Assembly (NCBI RefSeq): GCF_002968015.1
Contig: NZ_PUIP01000010.1
Span: 62,001 to 126,000 of the forward strand
From: Massilia phosphatilytica
Lineage (GTDB): Bacteria > Pseudomonadota > Gammaproteobacteria > Burkholderiales > Burkholderiaceae_D
Reading direction: 5' to 3'
DNA length: 64,000 bases
Notes under the pieces: generated by a model
Databases searched by the model: none
What the model was told of the DNA's origin: nothing
Seen by the model: the letters and a program-made list of their open reading frames with translations, nothing else
Shown here: positions 1 to 7,470 of the stretch, piece after piece
Layout: every line of letters starts with the position of its first letter
Numbering within the stretch: position 1 is the stretch's first letter
Program-made: the position numbers and the translations under genes

Positions 1-1
1 C

Positions 2-1204
2 GCCATCGCGCCCTCGCTGCCCACCGGCGATGCCGAGATCATCGACGCCACCGGCTGCATCGTGCTGCCCGGCCTCGTCGACGCGCACCACCACGCCTGG
101 CTGTCCCCGCTGCGCCGGCTGATGCCGGACGTGGACGACCTGTTCGCCTACGTCGGCGTCGTCGCCGACACGCTGGGCCGGCACTACCGCCCGCGCGACA
201 TGTACCTGTCCACGTACCTGACGGCCGTCGCCTCGCTCGACGCGGGCATCACGACCATCGTCGATGCCTGCCACAGTTCGCGCAGCCCGGACCACACGGA
301 CGCCGCCCTCGACGCGCTTGCCGCGAGCGGCATCCGCGCGCTGCACATGGTCGGCCCGGCCATGGACAAGGGCGCATCGAGCGCGCACCTCCCCCGCGAC
401 CTGGAACGCCTCGCGCGCACGTGGAACGATGACGGGAGCCTGGTACGCGTGGGCCTGTTCGGCCAGTTCAACCTGGAATGGTGGCAGGCCGCGCGCCGCC
501 TCGACATGCGCATCCTGACGGAATTCATCGGCGACCTCGCCACGCTCGGACCCGAGTTTTCCGAACCGGGCATCCTCGGCCCGCACAACATCTTCAACCA
601 TTGCACGCGGCTGCCGGAGACGACGTGGCGCCGGCTCGCGGACGCCGGCGTCAACGTCACCGTGAACCCGCGCTCGGACGCGCTGTTCGGCTTCGACGAC
701 GACAGCTTCGCGTACCAGCGCGCCGTCGACCACGGCCTGTCTCCCGCGCTCGGCATCGACCTCGACACCGCCTCCGGCAGCGACATGTTCGGCGAGATGC
801 ACGCCCTGTTCCACCAGCAGCGCGCCGCCATGCGCAACCGCCGCTTCCGGGGCGAGCAGGACGTGCCGGCCCCGATCACGGTACGCGCCGTGCTGGCCGC
901 GGCGACCGTCAACGGCGCCCGCGCCGCCGGCCTGGAACGCACGATCGGCACACTCGCACCGGGCAAGCAGGCCGACATCCTCATGGTGCGCACGAACGGC
1001 GCCGCCGTGTTCCCGGTGACGCATGCCGTCGGCACGATCGTACAGGCGGTCGAGCGGGCGGACGTGGACACGGTGATGGTCGCGGGCCGGCTGCGCAAGC
1101 TGAACGGCACCCTGCCCGGCGTCGACCTGCACCGCCTGGCCGCCGACATCACGGCGTCGCGCGACTATCTGCTGGACGCGGGAGGCATGCATGCTGGCCT
1201 CTGA
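2..1204 (+). CDS. Amidohydrolase family protein, 5' end cut off by the window
   Basis: The reading frame is open from base 2, so the true start lies upstream; the visible part is about 400 residues. It reads as a cytosine-deaminase/chlorohydrolase-type (SsnA/AtzA-like) amidohydrolase. It has a beta-sandwich strand, then GLVDAHHHAW with the HxH metal motif at about residue 28, a second metal region HNIFNHC, an Asp in GIDLDTASGSD, and the typical tail APGKQADILMV. The usual mid-domain metal His is not evident; the equivalent stretch reads MRILTEFIGD. The likely reaction is hydrolytic removal of an amine or halide from a ring or amide substrate, but the substrate cannot be read from sequence. 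The next gene, an MFS transporter, starts inside its last codons, so the two are probably co-transcribed. Confidence 0.85.
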   Translation, partial: AIAPSLPTGDAEIIDATGCIVLPGLVDAHHHAWLSPLRRLMPDVDDLFAYVGVVADTLGRHYRPRDMYLSTYLTAVASLDAGITTIVDACHSSRSPDHTDAALDALAASGIRALHMVGPAMDKGASSAHLPRDLERLARTWNDDGSLVRVGLFGQFNLEWWQAARRLDMRILTEFIGDLATLGPEFSEPGILGPHNIFNHCTRLPETTWRRLADAGVNVTVNPRSDALFGFDDDSFAYQRAVDHGLSPALGIDLDTASGSDMFGEMHALFHQQRAAMRNRRFRGEQDVPAPITVRAVLAAATVNGARAAGLERTIGTLAPGKQADILMVRTNGAAVFPVTHAVGTIVQAVERADVDTVMVAGRLRKLNGTLPGVDLHRLAADITASRDYLLDAGGMHAGL

Positions 1205-2363
1205 GACGTTGTCGATGTCATCGTCCTACCGCGACCGCCCGGCGCCGGCCGTCATCGCCGCGCTGTTCTGCGGCTGCCTGGCCGTCGGCCTGCCGCTGCC
1301 CGTCGTGCCCCTGTTCATCCACGACAGTCTCGGCTTCGGCAGCGCCGTCGTCGGGCTGGCCATCGGCATCCAGTTCCTCGCGACGGTGATCACGCGCGGT
1401 TACGCCGGCCGCGTCGCCGACGTGCACGGCGGCCGCCGCGCCGCGCTGCAGGGCGCGCTGTGGTGGGCGCTCGGCGGATTGCTGTACCTGGGCGCGACCT
1501 GGCCCGGACTGTCCGCCGGCGCCAGCCTAGCGATCCTCATCCTCGGCCGCCTGGCCGCAGGGTTCGGCGAAAGCCAGTTCGTCACGGGCTGCGTGGCGTG
1601 GGCGATCGCGTCGGTCGGACCGCAGCGCGCCGGCATGTCGATGTCGTGGACGGGGATCGCCATCTTCGCCGCGCTGGCCGTCGGCGCGCCGGCCGGCATG
1701 GCACTGTTCGCGCGCTTCGGTGCGGGCGCCACGATGCTGGCCTGCGTGCTGTCTCCGCTGTTGGGCGGCGCGATCGCACTCGCCGCGCAGCCGTATGCGA
1801 TGGCGGCCGGGCCCCGGCTGCCGTTCCACCGCGTGCTGGGCCAGATCTGGCGCGAGGGCGCGGGCCTGATGCTGTCCGGCGCCGGCATCGCGGGCCTGAC
1901 GGCATTCGCCTCGCTGTACTTCGCGCTGCGCGGCTGGGGCCACGCAGGCCTCGTGATGACGGCGTTCGGCATCGGCTTCATCGCCGTGCGCCTCGCGCTC
2001 GGCCACCTGCCCGACCGCATGGGCGGCTACCGCGTGGCCCTGTGGTCGCTCGCCGTCGAAGCCGCCGGCCAGGTCATGCTGTGGCAGGCGCCGACCGAGG
2101 CGACGGCATTGGCGGGCGCCCTCGTCACGGGCCTGGGCTGCGCGCTCGTGTTCCCGGCCCTCGGCGTGGAAGCCCTGAAGCGCGTGCCGCCGGCCAACCG
2201 CGGCAGCGCGATGGGCGCCTTCGTCGCGTTCCTCGACATCGCCTACGGCCTCGCCGGCCCGGCCGCCGGCATCGTGGCGGGCCGCTTCGGCTACGGCGCC
2301 GTCTACCTGCTCGGCGCGGGCTGCGCGCTGGCCGGCGCCATCCTCGTGCGACGCCTCGCGTGA
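1191..2363 (+). CDS. MFS transporter (YhhS/YfcJ-like, 12 TM)
   Basis: A 390-residue inner-membrane protein of the major facilitator superfamily. About twelve hydrophobic helices are visible, with a loop 2-3 motif close to GRVADVHGGRR at about residues 67-77, the hallmark of MFS antiporters. The overall style resembles the YhhS/arabinose-efflux subgroup. The ATG at 1191 is chosen because GGGAGG sits six bases before it; an in-frame ATG at 1215 is the alternative. It overlaps the amidohydrolase gene by 14 bases, implying translational coupling. It probably moves the substrate or product of the neighbouring hydrolase, although efflux of an unrelated compound is equally possible. Confidence 0.88.
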   Translation: MLASETLSMSSSYRDRPAPAVIAALFCGCLAVGLPLPVVPLFIHDSLGFGSAVVGLAIGIQFLATVITRGYAGRVADVHGGRRAALQGALWWALGGLLYLGATWPGLSAGASLAILILGRLAAGFGESQFVTGCVAWAIASVGPQRAGMSMSWTGIAIFAALAVGAPAGMALFARFGAGATMLACVLSPLLGGAIALAAQPYAMAAGPRLPFHRVLGQIWREGAGLMLSGAGIAGLTAFASLYFALRGWGHAGLVMTAFGIGFIAVRLALGHLPDRMGGYRVALWSLAVEAAGQVMLWQAPTEATALAGALVTGLGCALVFPALGVEALKRVPPANRGSAMGAFVAFLDIAYGLAGPAAGIVAGRFGYGAVYLLGAGCALAGAILVRRLA

Positions 2364-2399
2364 GCACGACCTACACTCGATATTCGAAAGGAGAATCAC

Positions 2400-3170
2400 A
2401 TGGCACGCATCTTCATTTCCGGCTCGTCCACGGGCCTCGGCCTGATGGCCGGGGAACTGCTGGCCGCGCAAGGCCACCGTGTCGTCCTGCACGCCCGCGA
2501 CGCGGCACGCGCCGCGCAGGCGAGACAGGCGCTGCCGCAGGCCGAAGCGGTCGTCGAAGGCGACCTGGAAACGCTCGCCGGCATGCGCACCGTCGCGGCG
2601 CGCGTCAACGACCTCGGGCACTTCGACGCCGTCATCCACAACGCCGCCGTCGGCTATCGCGAAGACCACCGACTGACCGCGGACGGCCTGCCGCACGTCT
2701 TCGCCGTCAACACCCTGTCGGCCTATGTGCTGACGGCGCTGATCGACAAGCCGGCGCGGCTCGTCTACCTGAGCTCCGGCATGCACCACCACGCGGACGC
2801 GCACCTGGACGACATCCTGTGGCAGGAACGCCGCTGGAACGGTTCAAACGCGTACGCCGAGAGCAAGCTGCACGACGCGATGCTGGCCTGCGCCATCGCG
2901 CGCCGCTGGCCCGGCGTGCTGTCCAACGCGCTCGAACCGGGCTGGGTGCCCACGCGCATGGGCGGCCCCGGCGCGCCGGACGACATGGACCAGGCCCACC
3001 GCACGCAGGCCTGGCTCGCGGCCGGCATTGACCCCGCGGCACGGGTGACGGGCCGCTACTTCTATCACATGAAGCCGATGGCGCCGAACCCGCAGGCGCA
3101 GGACCCGGCGCTGCAGGACCGGCTCATCGCCATCTGCGCAGACTGTTCCGGGATCGCTCTCCCGGACTGA
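2400..3170 (+). CDS. SDR-family NAD(P)-dependent oxidoreductase
   Basis: A 256-residue short-chain dehydrogenase. The nucleotide-binding loop is GSSTGLG at about residues 8-14, the NNAG-equivalent is HNAAVG, the catalytic Ser lies in YLSSGMHH, and the YxxxK pair is YAESK. The Arg in LHARD after strand 2 favours NADPH. A good Shine-Dalgarno (AAAGGAG) precedes the ATG. It follows the MFS gene by 36 bases on the same strand and probably belongs to that operon. The active site reads SSGMHHH where many relatives have SS..A, and the C-terminal tail (KPMAPNPQAQD) is of the kind seen in uncharacterised SDRs. The substrate is unknown. Confidence 0.87.
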   Translation: MARIFISGSSTGLGLMAGELLAAQGHRVVLHARDAARAAQARQALPQAEAVVEGDLETLAGMRTVAARVNDLGHFDAVIHNAAVGYREDHRLTADGLPHVFAVNTLSAYVLTALIDKPARLVYLSSGMHHHADAHLDDILWQERRWNGSNAYAESKLHDAMLACAIARRWPGVLSNALEPGWVPTRMGGPGAPDDMDQAHRTQAWLAAGIDPAARVTGRYFYHMKPMAPNPQAQDPALQDRLIAICADCSGIALPD

Positions 3171-3171
3171 A

Positions 3172-5085
3172 TCAGTGCGCGTACTTGCGCTGGACGTCGT
3201 CGTAGAACTGCTTCATGGTCCAGAACGCGAGCTTCTTCTTGCCGGCGTCCGTGACGAGGCCCTTGCGGTTCCAGAAGTCCTGGTAGTACGGGTGCTGGCG
3301 GCGCGGCGAGCGGAAGTCGACGAGCACCCACGGCGTCATCCCGCGCAGGCCCGGGATCGCGGACAGCATCTTGAACTGGTTGCGGTACAAGGTGTCCTGG
3401 TATTCCTCGCTCCAGCGCGTGTCGGCGTCGGCGTGGTAGCCGCCCAGCGCCTCGGCGCCGAATTCCGTCACGACGACCGGCTTGTTGTAGCGGACGTCGA
3501 AGCGGTAATTCAGCATCTCCGCGTTGCTGGCCCAGTACCAGCCGGCGTACTCGTTGAAGCTGGCGAGGTCGAGATAGTCCGCGAGCGGATCCTCCACCGT
3601 GATGTCGCTGCCCTTGCGGTGGATTTCCAGCGCCGCCGCCACGAGACGCGTGTCGTCCAGCGACCGCGCCGTCCTGGCGAGATTGCTCATGAACGTGTTG
3701 CGCGGGCCGCCGATCGGCGTCTCGTTCCCCACCGACCAGACGACGACGCTCGCGCGGTTCTTGTCGCGCGTGACGAGGTCCGTCAGCTGCGCGTTCGCGT
3801 TGGCGTAGGTGTCCGGATTCGTCCACGAGATCGTCCAGTACACGGGTACTTCCGCCCACACCATCAGACCCATCTCGTCGGCCAGGCGGATCATCTCTTC
3901 GCTGTGCGGGTAGTGCGCGAGCCGCACGTAGTTGCAGTTCATCTCCTTGGCCCACTGCAGCAGCATGCGCATGTCGCCCGCGCCGCGCGGACGGCCCGGG
4001 ATCAGCGGGTTCTCTTCATGCATCGAGATCCCGCGCAGGAACACGGATTTGCCGTTCAGCAGGATGTCCTGGCCGCGTGTCTCGATGGTGCGGAAGCCGA
4101 TGCGGTCGACGACCTTGTCGCCGCCGCCGGACAGTTCTACCGTGTACAGCTTCGGCTGTTCGGGCGACCAGTACGTCAGTTTATTCACCGGGAAGTTCAG
4201 CGCCGCGCGGCCGTTCGCATCCGTGCGCACGGTGGCCTTGATGCCCGCTTCGGGTATGCTGACCGTCACCTGCTGCGCCTTGCTGTCCCCCGCCATTTGA
4301 ATAAAACCTTCGATGCGGTGGGCGTCGCCCTTCGCCAGCTGCACCTTGTAGTCGGCGATGTAGGTCGCCGGCAGCTCGGCCAGCAGCACGTCGCGCGTGA
4401 TGCCGCCGTAGTTCCACCAGTCCGTGTTCACGGTCGGGATCTCGTCCTGGTGGCGCGTGTTGTCGGCCTTGACGACGACCACGTTGCGGCCCTTCGCCAG
4501 CTTGTCCGTCACGTCGAACTGGAACGGCGTGAAGCCGCCCTTGTGCATGCCGAGTTTTTTACCGTTCAGGTAGACGTGCGCCTCGTAGTTGACGGCGCCG
4601 AAGTACAGCGCGTAATGCTTGCCCGGCTTGGGGTCGGCCTGGAATGTCTGGCGCAGCCACACCGTGCCCTCGTACAGCTGCAGCTTTTCCGCCTGCGAGT
4701 TCCAGTCACCCGGCACCTTCATCGTCGGCGCGTGGTCGAAGTCGTACTCGACCCACTCCGTCTTGTCCTTCGGCTTGCGGTCGTCGTAGAAGCCGCCCTT
4801 GCCGCTGTCCGACTGGTCGAACGGCATGTGGCGGTAGTCGTAGTAGCCGTTCTCGTACGGATCGATGATGTAGCTCCAGCGGCCGTCCAGGCTCACGTGG
4901 CTGCGGGCGTAGATGTTCTGGGTCGGCGCCATCAGGCTGCTGGCGTGATTGGCCTTCGAGGGCTGGCCGGCCAGTTGAACGTCGACAGGATCGGCGGCAA
5001 GGGCGGCCGCATGCGGGGCGCAGGCCATCAACGTCAATGCAGAGAAATGCAGCACGGCCGTCAGCCGGGCGAACGGGTGTGTCAT
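3172..5085 (-). CDS. Exported glycoside hydrolase family 2 (beta-glucuronidase/beta-galactosidase type)
   Basis: A 637-residue GH2 enzyme with an N-terminal export signal. ALTLMAC could be a lipobox with Cys22, or cleavage may follow AAALA, so it acts in the periplasm or on the outer membrane. A sugar-binding jelly-roll domain (about 60-240) ends in NYGGITRDV, an immunoglobulin-like domain spans about 245-335, and a TIM barrel follows. The proposed acid/base Glu455 lies in WSVGNE and the nucleophile Glu541 in VTEFGAE; FNEYAGW precedes it. N606-R-K608 matches the NxK pair that recognises the uronate carboxyl in beta-glucuronidases, so a uronide substrate is favoured over a galactoside. CAGGAG lies just before the ATG. 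It stands alone, converging with the SDR gene one base away. Confidence 0.88.
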   Translation of the reverse strand: MTHPFARLTAVLHFSALTLMACAPHAAALAADPVDVQLAGQPSKANHASSLMAPTQNIYARSHVSLDGRWSYIIDPYENGYYDYRHMPFDQSDSGKGGFYDDRKPKDKTEWVEYDFDHAPTMKVPGDWNSQAEKLQLYEGTVWLRQTFQADPKPGKHYALYFGAVNYEAHVYLNGKKLGMHKGGFTPFQFDVTDKLAKGRNVVVVKADNTRHQDEIPTVNTDWWNYGGITRDVLLAELPATYIADYKVQLAKGDAHRIEGFIQMAGDSKAQQVTVSIPEAGIKATVRTDANGRAALNFPVNKLTYWSPEQPKLYTVELSGGGDKVVDRIGFRTIETRGQDILLNGKSVFLRGISMHEENPLIPGRPRGAGDMRMLLQWAKEMNCNYVRLAHYPHSEEMIRLADEMGLMVWAEVPVYWTISWTNPDTYANANAQLTDLVTRDKNRASVVVWSVGNETPIGGPRNTFMSNLARTARSLDDTRLVAAALEIHRKGSDITVEDPLADYLDLASFNEYAGWYWASNAEMLNYRFDVRYNKPVVVTEFGAEALGGYHADADTRWSEEYQDTLYRNQFKMLSAIPGLRGMTPWVLVDFRSPRRQHPYYQDFWNRKGLVTDAGKKKLAFWTMKQFYDDVQRKYAH

Positions 5086-5112
5086 GGAGTCTCCTGATTG
5101 TTATTCAGGGAA

Positions 5113-5126
5113 TGGTAGCGCTGTCA
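5113..5126. promoter_or_regulatory. Candidate LacI-family operator upstream of the GH2 gene
   Basis: TGGTAGCGCTGTCA resembles the imperfect palindrome TGGTAGCGCTACCA, a LacI/GalR-type operator common ahead of carbohydrate genes. A second related half, GGTCGCTACC, lies at 5141-5150. Both sit within 70 bases of the GH2 start, in the 170-base gap shared with the divergent kinase gene. No LacI-type regulator is encoded in the window. Confidence 0.4.
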
Positions 5127-5255
5127 AAGCCCAGCTGCAAGGTCGCTACCTGCATTGACCGACTGGCATCGGTTTGGCGGATGAGTGTGGCTATTTGTCC
5201 CATCGCGTCGAAACCATTTGTAATTACGGGGAGGAACCTGCAAGAATAAATTACT

Positions 5256-6875
5256 ATGCCGAAACTAAATTTCTCCGAGAGAAAATCCGAAGCGCCGGCG
5301 CTCGCAGCGCTCGCGCAAGGATTACGTCGTCTCGCCGCGACCGCCAGTGTGGAGACACTGCGACAGGAAACGGTGGCCGTTGCGGTGGCGCTGTGCGACG
5401 CCGGGCGCGGATACTGGGTGGCCGCGGGCGAGACGGCCTGTATCGGAGAGACGACCAGTTTTGCGGTCGGCGACGGTGTGGTCGTCCTGGAGCATGCGCA
5501 GACATGCGATCCCGTCCTGCTCGACATCCTCGCCACGGCCGCGTCAATCGCGTTGACGAATGCGGCCCTGCGGGAACAGATCCGGCAGGACCAGTCGGCG
5601 GCGGGGTTGGCGTTTGAACAAACCCTGCTGCGCACCCTCGTCGACAACATTCCATTCCGCATCTACGCCAAGGACCGCGAAAGCCGGTTCCTGTTCGGGA
5701 ACAAGCGCATGGCCCGTTTGGCCGGCGTGGAGACGCCACCGGACCTGATCGGCAAGACCGACTACGATTTCTTCCCTGCCGAGCTGGCAGCCAAATACTT
5801 TGCCGACGAAAAGCAGGTCATGGATTCCGGCCAGTCGCTGTTCGATTACGAGGAACTGGTGGAGGACCAGGACACGGGCGAATTGGGCTGGACCGTCACG
5901 ACCAAGGTGCTGCTGCGCGCGGAAGACGGCGCGGTGAACGGCATCGTCGGCATCGGCTACGACGTCACGCAGCGCAAGCTCATGGAAGAGCGCCTGCGCG
6001 AGCGCACGCAGGCGCTGGAAGTGGCCAACGCCCGGCTGGAGGCCGAAAAAGAACAGCAGCAGATCCTGATCCGCAAGCTGAGCGACATGCAGGGCCAGTT
6101 GCTGCAATCCGAAAAGATGGCGTCGATCGGCCTGCTGGCCGCCGGCGTCGCCCACGAGATCAATAATCCGCTGGCGTTCATCAGTTCGAATTTCGGCGCG
6201 CTGGAACGCGATGCCAAGGACATCCTGCGCCTGATCAGTGCATTCGAAGGCGTCGAAGGGCTGCTGCCGGGCGACGCCCGCGCGCCAGTCGCCTTCATGA
6301 AAGAGGACATCGGCCTGGACGATATCCGCCAGGACCTCGATGCCCTGTTCGCCGAATCGCGGGAAGGCCTGCATCGTGTAAAACACATCGTGCAGAACCT
6401 GAAGGATTTCTCCCGGCCCGGCGGCACGGAAAAAGAAATGGCCGATCTCGAACAGGGGTTGAACAGCACCCTGAACGTGGCCTGGAACGAAATCAAGTAC
6501 AAGGCGGACGTCGTCAAGGACTACGCCGGCGTCCCCGAGCTATATTGCCTGCCCTCCCAGATCAACCAGGTCTTCCTGAACCTGCTCATCAATGCGGCGC
6601 ATGCGATCGAGGGCAAGGGGGTGATCACGGTCCGCACCGGGTACGACGAGAAGGTTGTCTGGGTCGAGATCGAGGACAACGGCAGCGGGATCGCGCCCGA
6701 GCATCTCGATCACATTTTCGAGCCGTTCTTTACGACCAAGCCGGTTGGCAAAGGCACGGGGCTTGGCCTGTCGATCGTGTATGGGATCGTGCAGGGGCAT
6801 CAGGGCACGATCGATGTGAAGAGCGAGGTGGGTCGTGGGACAACGTTCAGGGTGGCGTTGCCGCGCGGGGCATGA
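5256..6875 (+). CDS. Soluble PAS-domain sensor histidine kinase
   Basis: A 539-residue cytoplasmic kinase with no transmembrane segment. In order: a GAF-like region (about 15-110), a PAS domain (about 128-245, with KTDYDFFPAELA), a coiled coil (about 245-290), a dimerisation/phosphoacceptor domain with His300 in AAGVAHEINNPL, then an ATPase domain with N box NLLINAAHAI, G1 box DNGSGI and G2 box GKGTGLGLS. It closely parallels the kinase at 58900-60576, including NSTLNV.WNEIKYKA and EPFFTTKPVGKGTGLGLS. No response regulator is nearby. Its 3' end overlaps the convergent hydrolase gene by 29 bases. Start choice is weak: the nearest GGAGG is about 20 bases upstream of this ATG. Confidence 0.9.
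   Translation: MPKLNFSERKSEAPALAALAQGLRRLAATASVETLRQETVAVAVALCDAGRGYWVAAGETACIGETTSFAVGDGVVVLEHAQTCDPVLLDILATAASIALTNAALREQIRQDQSAAGLAFEQTLLRTLVDNIPFRIYAKDRESRFLFGNKRMARLAGVETPPDLIGKTDYDFFPAELAAKYFADEKQVMDSGQSLFDYEELVEDQDTGELGWTVTTKVLLRAEDGAVNGIVGIGYDVTQRKLMEERLRERTQALEVANARLEAEKEQQQILIRKLSDMQGQLLQSEKMASIGLLAAGVAHEINNPLAFISSNFGALERDAKDILRLISAFEGVEGLLPGDARAPVAFMKEDIGLDDIRQDLDALFAESREGLHRVKHIVQNLKDFSRPGGTEKEMADLEQGLNSTLNVAWNEIKYKADVVKDYAGVPELYCLPSQINQVFLNLLINAAHAIEGKGVITVRTGYDEKVVWVEIEDNGSGIAPEHLDHIFEPFFTTKPVGKGTGLGLSIVYGIVQGHQGTIDVKSEVGRGTTFRVALPRGA
6846..6866. repeat. 21-bp direct repeat, copy 1
   Basis: TTCAGGGTGGCGTTGCCGCG plus C, identical to 7450-7470. Here it codes on the + strand for the natural end of the kinase (FRVALPR) and on the minus strand for the last residues (AATPP, stop) of the dienelactone-hydrolase-like protein. 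Confidence 0.9.
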
Positions 6876-7449
6876 CGCGTCCGCTCAGGCCTTTCAGGAA
6901 GCTCGCCAGACCGGCCCAGGCCGCTTCCGTGGCGGCGGCTGAAAAGTCAGGCAACGCCGGGTCGGTAAAGAAGTGTCCCGCACCGGGATAGAGGGCAGTC
7001 GTCGCAAGCACCCCTGCGGCCGCCGCGCGCGCCTGCCACCGCTCGACCTCCCCATGCGGTATGAACGGATCCGGATCGGCGACGTGAACGGCAACCGGCG
7101 TCGCTGACTGTACGTGCGCGGGAATTGTCGCGAGACCGTGCAGCAAGATGATTGCGCGCGCTGCCAGTCGCTCGGGCCAGATTTCGCCGATCACACCGGC
7201 GCCCATGGAAACGCCGAATAACACAGCGGTGTCCGGTACATCCGCCAGCGCCGAGCGGGCGCGCCCGCAAATTGTCGCCCAGCCGGTCTCATCCATTAGC
7301 GCCAAACCCAGCTCCGTAGAGTTGGCCGCGCGGCCTGCGTACAAATCCGGAAGCGTTACCCGATGCCCCCAGCCTTCCAGGCGTGCAGCGGCCTCATGCT
7401 CTATCGTCCTGAGCCCGAGTGACGAGTGAAACAGGACGATGTGTGCCAT
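6847..7449 (-). CDS. Dienelactone-hydrolase-like alpha/beta hydrolase
   Basis: A 200-residue alpha/beta hydrolase of the dienelactone hydrolase family. The nucleophile elbow is GVSMGAG at about residue 80, so Ser stands where true dienelactone hydrolases carry Cys. The acid is probably in VADPDPFIP and the His in GAGHFF near residue 158. A Ser elbow suggests a general carboxyl-esterase rather than chlorocatechol-pathway chemistry. It starts one base after the stop of the FAD-linked dehydrogenase, so the two are coupled. The gene is exactly bracketed by a 21-bp direct repeat, and both it and the upstream gene end in the same AATPP-stop sequence. Confidence 0.82.
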   Translation of the reverse strand: MAHIVLFHSSLGLRTIEHEAAARLEGWGHRVTLPDLYAGRAANSTELGLALMDETGWATICGRARSALADVPDTAVLFGVSMGAGVIGEIWPERLAARAIILLHGLATIPAHVQSATPVAVHVADPDPFIPHGEVERWQARAAAAGVLATTALYPGAGHFFTDPALPDFSAAATEAAWAGLASFLKGLSGRVMPRAATPP

Positions 7450-7470
7450 TTCAGGGTGGCGTTGCCGCGC
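7450..7470. repeat. 21-bp direct repeat, copy 2
   Basis: Identical to 6846-6866 over 21 bases, with no match beyond either edge. On the minus strand it codes for the last residues and stop of the FAD-linked dehydrogenase. That protein runs about 25 residues past the usual family end (NPGKVL), so this copy looks secondary. Confidence 0.9.

Noticed and set aside
3175..5097. A 640-codon + strand frame opposite the GH2 gene
   Set aside because: No motif and a composition of Arg, Val and His from reversed GC-rich codons; the GH2 catalytic residues are on the minus strand.
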